Shown: in pieces, positions 30,942-41,398 of the stretch
Position numbering within the stretch: the stretch's first letter is position 1
Layout of the letters: each line of letters begins with the position of its first letter
NCBI GenBank assembly: GCA_037447655.1
Contig: JBBHKE010003109.1
Location: forward strand, 1-42,387
Direction: 5' to 3'
Length of the DNA stretch: 42,387 bases
Origin: Zygnema cylindricum
Taxonomy: Eukaryota; Streptophyta; Zygnematophyceae; Zygnematales; Zygnemataceae
Notes under the pieces: generated by a model
Told to the model about the DNA's origin: nothing
Seen by the model: the letters and a program-made list of their open reading frames with translations, nothing else
Database searches by the model: none
Position numbers and translations under genes: made by a program

Positions 30942-31760
30942 GTTCATCCCACCGCCACTCTTGGTCCTTCTGCAATAGCTGGTTAAGAGGCTGGGCGTGA
31001 CTATTGAACTCGGGGATAAACCGCCGATAGTAATTGGCCAGACCCAGAAAGGTGCGAAGTGCCGAGATGTCTTGTGGTGGGGGAAGAGCGTCAAGGGCCG
31101 CCACCTTGACCATGTGGGGACCCACAGTCTCGGAAGTCACCTCATGTCCGAGGTACATGTTTTTTTGTACCCCAAAAATGCCTTTGCCCAGGTCCTCTTT
31201 CAAGCGCGCTGCTTAGAGTGCCCGAAGAACGATCTGGATTTGCTCTAGGTTATCCTCAAAAGATTTGGAGAGTATAAAAACATCATCAATAAAGCACCTG
31301 GCACAATCGATTCCTCGGAGCGCTTCGTACATTGCCCGTTGGAATTTGGCCAATGCATTCTTATAAATCCATTCATGAAGTCTGGAACCAGCCCAAAATG
31401 TCGTTCTCTCCCAGTGCTTCGGTTCCATGGCAATCTGGTTAAAACCATTCTCCATGTCCAGACTGGAATAGATAGTGGCGCCAGCAAGAGAGTCGAATAT
31501 CTATTTCAGAGTCGGCATCGGATACCGGTCAGAGATGGTGGCCGTGTTCAGCATGCGATAATCTCCGCGGATCCGAAAATCTATAGTCTTCCTTGACGAG
31601 TCCTTCTTAGGAGGGAGAAATGTCGGGGAAGCGAACCCATGAAGTCCGATACTTTCTTAAACCAATTCGGCTCCCACCAAAGTCTGGACTTTAGCCGTGA
31701 TGAATTCCTTTTCCTTGAAACTGAGAGGATACTCCTTCTGCCAAACAGTAGCCGTTTCCT
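30942..31760 (-). pseudogene. Ty3/gypsy reverse transcriptase
   Basis: Order on the minus strand: YPLSFKEKEFITAKVQTLV, FASPTFLPPKKDSSRKTIDF, GDYRMLNTATISDRYPMPTL, SSLDMENGFNQIAMEPKHWE, KNALAKFQRAMYEALRG, CFIDDVFILSKSFEDNLEQI (catalytic DD; coding positions 31,296-31,276), then FGVQKNMYLGHEV, LRTFLGLANYYRRFIPEFNS and EWRWDERQ at the insertion site. The box reads FIDD rather than the usual YxDD/YLDD. Stops lie near 31,655 and 31,500 and a frameshift lies near 31,210, so it is non-functional. RT copies the element RNA into DNA. Confidence 0.92.
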
Positions 31761-31844
31761 CGATCAAATCAATTCGGAATTAAGTTCCTTTAAAAATACC
31801 GACATTTGTTTCTGACCATCAGAACATTTGCTTATTTTTGGCAA

Positions 31845-32008
31845 TACACAGAAAGTGTTATTTCACAGGGGTGAATCTATATTGGGGTTCTGACTGTCAA
31901 GGGGTCAGTCACTTGGGTTTATATTAACTTGGAGTCGGCACTATCTAGATTAGCTTCTTTTGGATCTGCATAGTCTGAGGGCTAATGGAGGTCTCAGAGT
32001 TTCATAGT
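31845..32008 (+). repeat. Copia LTR 3'-end fragment
   Basis: Matches 30,768-30,936 (ACACAGAAAGTNTTATTTCA, GTCAAGGGGTCAGTCA, CTTGGAGTCGGCACTATCTA) and ends GGTCTCAGAGTTTCA at 32,008, the same terminus as the LTR at 8399. It lies between the methyltransferase and RT regions. It is a remnant of an earlier insertion or a truncated LTR. Confidence 0.75.
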
Positions 32009-32199
32009 CCTCCGGCTAGGACTCTACTGCTTACAACTTGTGCCAGGTTGTCGCCATCAGAGCTGCCGCCCCCCCCACTGGGAAAACCTATGGTGGTGAA
32101 ATGTTAATTTTTCTTCTCTTTTCTCTCCCCCCCTCAAGCTGCAAAGTTGGGTGCATCGCTAACAACTAAGGAGCTTGAAGGGATTCTGGGGACTTGAGA

Positions 32200-33130
32200 C
32201 TGGAAAAGGCGTGTGCATGCTTGAGTACCTATGTGATCGAATTCAAGTCCATACTCTGCCTAATTAGGTTGCTTCTCTAAAGGTCCAAAATACCTGGAGC
32301 TTTTGTGGTGCCTTTATGAAATCCCATGGCTTCTTCCCGTGTCAAAAATCATTCCCGCTGCTCCTTTTCGATAAGCGTGACTATGAGGGAAAAAAACCAA
32401 AGTCGGGAGTGCTCTCCGTGGTAATCTCGGTTTGTTGCACCGAAAGAAAAGAGAGCGGTCTGGTCGCGTCACAAGGGTGGCCATCCTACCTTCCCCAAGT
32501 ATTTGCTGCACCGAATTTTGCGGGTCAGGAATTTGCTTGTCCAACAATCGTTGCAGTACTGGAAGTGGGATCATATTTGTCCAATATGCCCTTACTCTGT
32601 GTGCACGGGATCCCATCTGTAAGGTGTCGAAAAAACCAAAGGAGCTCCTAAAATTTGGGTTACGTGATTCTAGCTGTCCGCAACCTGTTTCCTTTTATCA
32701 TCTCCCGGGTTGACATTTTCCAGAACGTACCCCACCGGTGTGTTTTGGAGTTGTTGAACCCACGTGATTAATTCGATCATCCGGTGAAATGTTCCACTTC
32801 TGCGGTCTTGATGCCCTTTTCCTTGTCCCGCTAGGGAGTATCCTTGACAAGGCCAGCCTGCCAACACCAAATCCACTCTTCCCAAACTGGCTAGATGGTG
32901 CGCCATGATGTTTTCTACATTTTGGGAAAACTTCGGTGAGCTTTGGAAAAAGCTGTCACTGGAAGCCGTTGAGGATATAGGTGATGAAGTTGATGGAGGC
33001 GGTGTTCGCTGACAGCCCGCGCCTCGGGTGATATTTCCACGGCTGCGTATGACTCAACCAGATATCATGTTTTCAAAACTGCTTCCAAATCAGAACTAAT
33101 TCCCGAAAATAGAGATAAAATACGTAGTCC
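32200..33130 (-). pseudogene. C5 cytosine DNA methyltransferase domain within gypsy pol
   Basis: Conserved motifs of C5-MTases appear in order. Motif I: LRILSLFSGISSDLEAVL (33,126-33,075), followed by YAAVEISPEARAVSEHR (motif II-like acidic site). Motif IV: VDLVLAGWPCQGYS (PCQ, catalytic Cys; 32,875-32,835). Motif VI: YVLENV (ENV at 32,720-32,712). Motif VIII: GSRAHRVRAYWTNM (32,613-32,572), then a target-recognition-like region ending near SHAYRKGAAGMIF. Motif X-like: GFHKGTT and MDLNSIT (to 32,232). This family transfers methyl from S-adenosylmethionine to cytosine C5. Stops at about 33,050 and 32,915 and at least two frameshifts make it inactive in this copy. It lies after the protease and before RT; motif I is in the same frame as the linker ORF ending 33,242. 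Presence is well supported; subfamily is not assigned. Confidence 0.87.
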
Positions 33131-33241
33131 GGAATCGAGGACTGCCAATGACACCACTTATCAATTAAACTCCTCGTTACCGGACTTGGGTTTGGAAGCA
33201 ATTGACAGTGGTGTAGAAACGGCTTCCTTCAATGTTAAGGC

Positions 33242-34170
33242 TTAAAATGCCTTATCCACTCCCCGCCGGAGTTTTGCTACCTGCAATATTTTATTCTTAT
33301 ATTCCTCTCCCACCGCTTGGAAATTGGGAATTGCTAGATTTCTTTGGCGATATCTGTAGAACTGCCAAACAGTTTTGTCGGAGATGATGTTGTGTACACC
33401 GGGTAGCAACCAAAAACATGGACATTTGTCTTCCCCTGGTTTCATAAGTCCAAAGGAACCACCACTTTGGTTGCTTCCGGAATTTTGGAGTCCCGAACTG
33501 TACATTGTTCCTTCCACACGCTCAAACTCATATTCAGCTGGGTCCAAGTGGCCATTCCCAACAGAATTTCGAATTTGGTCCCTTCCACCACCAAGAAGGG
33601 AAGCTCAATTTTCACCCGTTGGCCTCCGTCATCAGAAAACTCAATTTCCATGGCCTTGATTATTCCATGGAAGGGTTGACTGCGGCTGCTTATGGTGCTT
33701 AAGCAAATACTACTTGGGCAGATTTCGGGTCGTTGTTCCTCGGGGATTTTCTGCAAAGCGGAGGTGGTGATGAGGTTGGGGAGCGCCCCGGTGTCAACCA
33801 AAGCGTCTTCGTATCCCTCGTACGCGTTGAGCTTGAAGTTCTCGGTTCGGTTCTGTATAAGGGCCACACATAAGGCCTTGTAGTCCCTATCCACTATAGG
33901 TGTTTTCGGATCGTTGGACAAAAATACTGCGGTTGGCGGAGTGGTCCTGTCGACCTTTCCCTTTCCCGAGTGGATCTCCTTTCCTAATGCCTCAATGAGG
34001 ATTTCTTCGGGCAGGTTGTGGGAGGATGCTAAAGTCTTTATGTGAGTGAGGGCATATGGCATGAGGTGTCGGACTAGCATAACAGTCGGTTTCGAGGAAA
34101 GAATAGTTTCTTTCGGTGAAGATGCTGATGAGTTCGGTTCCTGCAGATCCAGATCCTGTCTTTCTTTCAC
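33242..34170 (-). pseudogene. Retropepsin-like aspartic protease and linker
   Basis: 34170-33442 encodes a segment with YEDALVDTGALPNLIT, the active-site D-T-G, and a later ILLGMATWTQLN block corresponding to the conserved (I/L)LG near the protease C-terminus. A frameshift near 33,470 passes to 33547-33242 (SFGLMKPGEDKCPCFWLLPG to LRRGVDKAF), which leads, after a stop, into the methyltransferase in the same frame. The protease would cleave the Gag-Pol polyprotein. Confidence 0.8.
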
Positions 34171-34339
34171 ACTCTCAGAGCCGGAATTTGGGATGGGAGG
34201 TGTTTAAGGAGTGTCATTCTCCGGGTGTTGAACCATATATTTCTCAAACCAATCTTGATTGTCATTTTTCTCTCATTCTAGTGACTCTTTCTCTTTTTCT
34301 TGTTTCTCGTTCTAGTAATTTTCGAAACCGAGAGGCAAT

Positions 34340-37300
34340 TTAGGTTTGGGAGGAAGAGTTGGTGGGTGATTGGGTTTGATTCCTAAGCCAATGTCGCTGT
34401 TTAGCATAATTGCCCCGGGAGTAATTGACAAAGGCCTTGTAGCTTTGTAGTTGTGATCCCTCTAACTCATTTTCTGCCTGTCCTGTCTTTGCATCGAGGT
34501 GGAATGGCGGAGTTGGCGGCGGTTGTCTTCCATCCCAACATTCCAAGCTCCGGACAGGAAGGGTAGGGCATGGTGGGCATTTGAGGTTCCAAATCCCAGC
34601 CCAATAAGTCGTCATCGTTGGCACCCGCTGTGCCTTGAAGCTCAAGCTCCGGGAGCTTCAATAACATCCCCTGTTTTTGCTTTCGGAGTCCTTGTGCTGT
34701 TGTGAGAGTAGCAGGCCGGGAAGAAGATCCTAAGCGGAGGGCAGCCAACTCTACAGCCATTGCGGCTAGCTGTTGACTCTGCTGCTGTATGATGATCTCG
34801 GGCGTAAGCCTTGCCGAAGCAACCGAAGTTCGCTCACGTCTCTTCGGCGTGGGCATAAGTTGGCGCCCCCACGAGTAAAGAAGTTGGAGTGGGAAAGGGT
34901 TAACCGTTGTTTCTACTTCTCCCGTAAACAAAGCAAATTGCATCATTTCCTTGGGTACTCCATTTTTCCGAAAACATTGCCCTTCTTTGTGCCCCAGAAA
35001 TCCAAAAGCTTCGCACTTCGCACCCTCGGTGGTATATTTACTCTGGATCTCGTTGGAGATTTGGGCGTCATCAAACTTTAGAAGTTTGATTTGCCGCAAC
35101 TGAGATTGGGACATTTAAAAGGTTTCGCTCCGTGGAGTGGGACGGAAAATATCATTGGTTACCGGTGTCTTGTCCTCTCCCCTCCCTCCCTTTAGCTTTT
35201 CTTATTGTTTCAAGGTCCTTTCTGCACGTTCTTTCTCCCATTCCTCAAGTTTCAAAGCCAACTCCGGTTTAAATTTCCTTCTGCACTGCTTCCAACAATG
35301 ACCCGGCTGCTCACAATGTATGCAATTATAGAGAATACCCGCTCATCTACTCCCATAGGTGGTTGTGCCCCGCTGTCAGCAACTTGCTTCCCTTTAAGTT
35401 TCCGCAAAGCTAGAAGTTCAGCCTGTTCCTCCTCATTCTAGGAGGTCTCCACGACGAATCCTGCAAAATTTGCTCGGGCTTTGCCGGTCACGCCCTTCTC
35501 CATTGCCTCACTGTGGACAAAGTGGTCATATACTTTCATTGCCACCAGTGAGATTTCCTTGGCGGAGGGATTGATGTCGTGAATAGCTTGTCCGGCAATC
35601 CAGTTATTTAGAGTTGTCTGCCTTGTCGGTCCGAATGAATTACGGACAGTGAGAAAGTATTTAGTTGCCATTGCTGGAAGGTCAATCGTGGACAGTTTCG
35701 TTTTCTGACAAAGGCTTGAAAGTCAAGTGAAGAGAGTATGGGGAGTCTCGTTCTTCAAGCATGAGAATTCCGTGAATTCCTTGATTGTTGACTCGTTCCT
35801 CTCTGTATAGAGGAGTCTCTAGATGTTTAGCAGAGTGGTATAGGGGTTAGGATTAGCAACCATGCGAGTTGCTGTCTGGGCTGCTTGAATCTTGCAGCTG
35901 GTTAACATAGGCACTTCCTTGTGCCTGCAATTTCATGTCATGTGTGAAGGTAGCGGTTACAAGGGTTGCAGCCGCTGCCTCTAAGTTAGCCTTCGCTTGT
36001 AGGACAGCCGCATCAAGGGCTGGATCCGAGATCTTGATGCTAGGAGCCATCAAAAGAGGTTGACGCTTTTTGTAATCTGCCAACGCCCCTGTAAAAAGAT
36101 GGGGGACCATCATGGGGAAGAGGGTTGTCCCGAATTCATCTAGAATTGCTCCTCCCCTTTACTTATTGATTTCAAATAGAGTGAAAGACTTCCACAGCAA
36201 CTCGAAGTCTGAAAAGGCAATCCCCGAGCTATCTCTTGTAAAGATCCGGATGTCCCCCATTTCCTTTTCTACCTCTACAAAATTGGTGAAGTGTGACGAG
36301 GAAGGCCCGGTAGGACTCACAAACTAAGCCAGGGAGATGACTCCTGTATCCTCTTCCTCGGGAGCGGAACCGTGTCCTCCTCCGGAAGCAGGTGTTGCTC
36401 TGATAGGTCTGGATCCTCCTCCCAAAGAGGAAGTACCAGCGCCAAAAAGAATCGTAGGAGGGAGGATATTCCCCAGTACTCCTCTATATCCAGGAGAGTA
36501 TTGTTCTTCCCTAATAACCCAATCCACCTATGGGATGTTGAGGCAAGGTCGAGGTCCTTGGGGAAGGGGTGGTGGCGGAGAAGAGGACGACAGGAGGCTC
36601 TAGGGAGAAGGTGTCTGTCTCTAAAAAGGTGTGTGTCTCCTTGGTCGCCATCTAGAGGTCTCGGGAGGAGGAGTTCCAAAGCAAGAGGATGAGGAACGTC
36701 TGTGAGGAGGTGAGTAAGCGGGACGTGCTTGTAAGGTAAAACATGGGGCTTTATAGACCCCCAGCCTTCTGCAGCGGGAGAAACAGATGGTGAAGGGCAA
36801 TCCCGGGGCTATGTAGTAGGACCCGGGGAGGGAGAGGAATGAGGAGGAGGAAAAGATAGGAGATCTGAAGATGCTCAGAGAGGTGAAGGGGGTGTTGACG
36901 GCCTCAAGGGAATGTGAATTCTCTCGTCCGATGGTAACTCCACCAAAGCCTCCACTGCCGAAGACAACTCCACCAAGACAAAGGTTCTCTCTTCCCCGGG
37001 AACCGCAGTAGACTCACAAGGTAAATCAGCACCCAAACCCCTCTTGTTAGGTCCTATTGTTTCCCCCCCTTCGCGCTGAAAAGGAGGCTCTCACCTAGGC
37101 CCGGAGGAAGGAACATCGGGTTGTGTTCTTGCAAGAGGAGAAGTTCCCAGAGCTGGTGCTTCGGCCTGCGGCTCGTCTCCGGTGTACGGGGGGTTTGCCC
37201 GATGAGAATCCCACTTGCCCCACGCTGAGCTTCCCGAATAAGCATCAATTCCTGTGCCCATTCTTTTCTCCTTTCTATCTCGAAGTCCTCCTAATCTACG

Positions 37301-38214
37301 TTGGCAGGTCCGGCCCCCGCCGTAGCCTGTCCTTGGGTTTTAGAACCTCCACTAGTTCCTTGGCCTTTTCAACCACTTTGGTAAGATCCCCTATCCCCAT
37401 CCCCAAAATTTTGGGATCATTGGGTCTGGTCCGCCACCTTCCCTCGGACAAATATTTTGGTCCCGTACCCGGAACCTCTGGATCAGTTCGTTCAGATCGC
37501 CAGAGCCCTCCAGGAGGGCTGTCACGCGGTGGTGCAGGAGCTAGTTTGTGGGTTGATGCAGACACAGGAGTTGGGGAAGTCTCCTCCTTGGGAAGCGGTG
37601 CGAATCTCCCCTTGCTGTCACGGTGGTCAAACCTCTTCCCCCTCAATGGATCTCGTGTTTCCCTCTTGATACCCCCTTCTCCTCTACGAGGCCGAGAAGA
37701 GGTACCTTCCCGGGTGGGTCTTCTGGCTGCGGTGTCCTGAGAGGAAGATGGGGGAGGGCGAGAATAGGGGGCTCTCTTGTGACCTGTCCTGCACCGATTG
37801 TGAAGAGCCGCTCTCCGAAGAGCTGCTCAAAGTCTCCACCACCCCTCCCACGGGTCTAACCACCCTGACTCGATCTGTCCGAGCCACTCTCTGTACCAAC
37901 TCCTTCTTCACCTTCAGCTTATGGAGGTCGTGAAGGGCAAGGAGTTCCTTACGATCTGGGCGACGTGGATCCGTCAAAACCGCGGGGTCAATCTGAATCT
38001 CGGCCCGGGGAATCTTGGATCTGGTGTGAAGCCCGACCTCCGGAAGAGGACCCAAATGGGGCTTCTTTTGCGCCTGCCGCTTGGGCCGGGCTTGAGGAGG
38101 CACTCGGTTCCTTTCTTGGGCCTCCTGTGACATTTGAGCCTTTCCCACTTGGACAGGCCTCTCCTGTCGACCTTGCTCTTCGGATCCATTATCCGGAGTC
38201 TCTCCTCCCCCCAT
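34340..38214 (-). pseudogene. Ty3/gypsy gag, first copy (complete extent, decayed)
   Basis: Starts MGGGETPDNG at 38214. N-terminal Pro/Arg/Ser-rich region (38214-37054 in pieces), MGDIRIF segment near 36,260, ADYKKRQPLLMAPSIK (36,080), ATKYFLTVRNSFGPTRQTTL (35,670), a CCHC knuckle CIHCEQPGHCWKQC near 35,320 (complete) and a second CEAFGFLGHKEGQC near 34,990 whose second Cys is Phe. The C-terminal part (34,850-34,340) is Gln/Leu-rich (EIIIQQQSQQLAAMAVELAA) and absent from the other copy. Multiple frameshifts. Compared with 20,247-23,699, about 150 nt after codon 27 is deleted. Confidence 0.82.
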
Positions 38215-39515
38215 GATGACAGAGGTAAAGAGACAAAGAGAAATTAATGTAACTAGAGCTCCTTTCCAAAAAGAGATTCCAAGGTCAAAGCTCCTATCCC
38301 CTCTAATCCTAGCGGAGAAAGGTTGTTTTTCAGTAATGTGCTTTGTCTACGGGAAGTCTATCGCATGTGTTCCCTCAAAACCCACTGTTTTGATCAAGGG
38401 GGTTTCAGTTTACTCCGGAACAGTCACTCAAAAGCAAAGGGAACTCTAGATGAAGACACAAATGCACTACCACGTAGATATATATAAATAAATATGATTG
38501 GTTTTCCAGATTTAACAATATCACCTTGCCTCATAAAAGAGAATAAAAGATAGAAAATGTGAAATGTAGCGAAGCAAGCTTAACATACCTCAGCAATCAA
38601 CGATGACAATTTAGAAAAAGGCGACCCCTCTCCCGATAGTATCGTCAAAAGGTATGGTACTCTTGAAACCTTCGGTGTCCGCAGCTCGGAACTGACCAGA
38701 CTCTTCTCAGTTCCAAACAGCAAAAAGTCCAAAATCACCCAAAAAGGAAGATAGTGCCAACTACCCGCCTGGACTGTGATTTCCACAAGAGACAGATCCA
38801 AAACCAAGATGGCAATAATTTCGAAACAACACAAAGATTCTCCAAAAGAAGGTTTGTTGGAATTTCTGAGGGTTTTTAAAGGAGACAGTACTGAAAAGCA
38901 ACCTGTCTAGGTCGATCCCAAGTGCCTTATACATAAAAGTTTGTCAAATTGCACGTCCAAAAGTCAAAGCTACGCTATTAACCAATGAGCGACAAGCAAG
39001 TGTAATTGAACCGACAAAAAACAAAAGAATCCGTACTACACTAGGGGCAAAAAGTTTTGCTCCGGATTGCGGCTAGATCTGCGGCCGGAAGTCATTATTT
39101 GGTCCACTATTATAAGACAAAGTCCTTAAAAAGACACTAACTTGCGAGACTTTGACCTAACATAATTAATGGACAAAAAGTCAGCTGAGACTGAACTAAA
39201 TTCCTACTGACGCCTACCAGCATGATCTAAAAGCAAATCCGGAAAGTTACATGGCAATCCACAATGTACCCCCCACAGGGGCTGGTGGCAAATGGTTCCC
39301 TATAACGGAACTGCAATCTTTGAGACGGTAGAACTTCGTCGTCCGGCCTCTGTTAGGCACCAAGTAAAGTGTGTTCCGCTCAGTTTAGGAAATACAAGGA
39401 TCTCGTCCGGCTTGGTGCACTCACTCCTCCGCACTTTGAAGAGCGTACAGGGTAAAAATGGCCCAGAAATCCTTGGTGATATAAAGGTATGCCTGAAAAG
39501 CACATGAGCTTGACA
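38215..39515 (-). mobile_element. Ty3/gypsy 5' LTR plus leader
   Basis: From TGTCAAGCTCATGTGC at 39515 to gag. Homologous along its length to 25002-23700. The outer edge directly abuts element C sequence, as expected for insertion into it. The internal LTR end and primer binding site are not resolved. Confidence 0.7.
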
Positions 39516-40290
39516 TCTATACCTTGGAAAAAAACGAGAAAATCTCGTACCAAAAAATTTAAATTACCACCGTACAAGTTGCGTTACCTTGAAACTTTAA
39601 CTGTATTGTAGTTTTTTGTTTAGCGCGATGTAACTTGTCGTCTAGCGCGTTTCGACCCACTTCCGCCTTCTTCCAGCTCATCTTCAAGCTTTAAATAAAA
39701 TCACCTCTCGAGGTGATTTTAAATAATTTTCACGACGTGAGCAAATAGGCATATGATTTCGCACGCGTTGGAGGTTTTTGACAATTTTTGTGCGCGGAGG
39801 ACCAAAAAAAAAACCCACCGAACATTTCCAGCCTGTGCATGAATTTTTTTTCGTGCGTTTTTTTCTGTATAGGGGTCGTAGAGGGGTCTCGACCAACGGA
39901 CGTCGTTTCGCAAAAGTGAAGTCTGTGAAAGCGCCTCTCTCTCTCTCCCTCTCCCACGACCAAGTCTATCTCACTGTTCTTGCAACGAAAAACGTCAATA
40001 ATGGTATCAAATAAAAGATCTCTGAAAACGATTTCTTTTGACTATCTTTGGGCGTATTTTGATGGCAAGTAGAGTGAGAAAAATTAAAAAAAAATACAAT
40101 CAAGAAACCATGGCGGAAAAGATTTAGAATTTGTGACATCGGCGTTGTCATAGTTGAGCGTGACGTGCGTGACGTCATAATGTCACAAACCTTAAACATC
40201 TGCAATGCCTCCACGTCGACAATGTAGCGTACAGACATTGCGAAGTGACAGAAACCGTACAAAGTGCGGGTAGACGTTTGATATTGAAGC

Positions 40291-41292
40291 TGCAATTCTG
40301 TGTCCCCTATTTAGACAGCAGAATCCAAGAAGCATCTAGGTAGTTTTTCCCTAACCGACTTTCAACTAGAGCACCTACTACTCAAACAGGCAAATAGACA
40401 ATTTGACTGCACCCCTATGCAATCTGGACTCCCCTGAGTCCATAGCAAAAAAAATCACTGAAAATGCCCAACCAGGCGATTTATTATCAATTGGCAAAGA
40501 TGTCAATATTTATGCAAGCTTGTTGGGAGAGAGGCGGCTACCTCCTCAATCCTCTAAGTCTTAAATTCCTCTCACAACCCCTATCTACTGATGTACGAAC
40601 TAATCAGAAGATTGTACAATATAGAAAGGTACTAGGGCCGATGTACTTTCTGTACGGCATATGTACGACAAGGCCACGGAGTGGATGCCTGTCTCCTTCA
40701 CACTTGTCCTCGCCCTCCCCGGGTTTCCGGCTTCCCAATGATATCTTGACACGTGTAGATAAGTCATGTCACGTCCGAAAACCGCCAAGGCGGTCATTCT
40801 GGGATCTCGGCGATGATGAGGGTCGTCGGATCCAGACCAGCTTTTAATGTTAGCCATTCAAAATAACATATGTCATGTACATTTGTTTCGTGCGTACTAA
40901 AAGACTCAACTAGTTTTTGTGTCCTCAATTTGTTATTCCGTTAATCGAATTAATGATCTAGCTAATGTTTAAATAGTTATCAAACCCTATGTATCCTAAC
41001 GGACTACTAAGACGGATCGGTAAGAGCTGACGGCTACACCTCGCTCTGTCGGTCGGAGGTTCGAGTCCTGGCGGACTCAACCTTTTTGTTGAGAGTGACG
41101 TAGGTCACTCTTTAGTCCGCCTAAAGAGCTGAGGCAGCCATGGCTCCACCGCCCTCTCTCTCGTTCAGTGACTACAACAAGTATGGGGGCTAGAGAGAGA
41201 AGATGGAAGCAGACTGCCTACGCTTTTTCTTTTAGCTATTCTAATCAATAAAGACCTATAAAATATCTCCCCTAAATCTAGTGATTTCAACA
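40291..41292 (-). mobile_element. Solo LTR of a copia-type element
   Basis: Minus-strand start TGTTGAAATCACTAG, end GAATTGCA, 1,002 bp, flanked by perfect GAAGC duplications at 40286-40290 and 41293-41297. Landmarks shared with the other copia LTRs: TTTTATAGGTC, the GAGCCATGGCTGCCT segment, a B-box-bearing structured module, ATCAGTAGATAG and GACTCAGGGGAGTC. No internal region. It formed by recombination between the two LTRs of a full element. Confidence 0.9.
41013..41121 (+). promoter_or_regulatory. tRNA-like segment and branched hairpin inside the solo LTR
   Basis: GGTTCGAGTCC at 41058-41068 is a perfect tRNA B box, preceded by an A-box-like GGTAAGAGCTGACGG. The following GGCGGACT (41070-41077) pairs with AGTCCGCC (41114-41121), enclosing CAAC/GTTG and GAGTGAC/GTCACTC hairpins. 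Acceptor and T-stem pairing is poor, so it is not a functional tRNA gene. It is antisense to the LTR. Confidence 0.55.
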
Positions 41293-41398
41293 GAAGCCGA
41301 GTGGAAGTTTCGCAACATTTTGTGTACCGTATATTTGTCACATGTTTCGTTGCATATCTACGGTTAACACTTTTGAAGTAACAAGTTATTTACGCTTA

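Larger units (their letters stand above)
23700..39515 (-). mobile_element. Full Ty3/gypsy unit carrying a methyltransferase
   Basis: Order 5' to 3': LTR/leader, gag, protease, methyltransferase, RT, (insertion), RNase H, integrase, LTR/leader. RT before integrase defines gypsy order. The unit shares its right-hand LTR with a second gag at 23,699-20,247, making a partial tandem. Without the 3.55 kb insertion the unit is about 12.3 kb. Confidence 0.82.

Noticed and set aside
41013-41080. Functional tRNA gene
   Set aside because: A and B boxes are visible, but acceptor and T-stem pairing fail and the segment lies inside a solo LTR.
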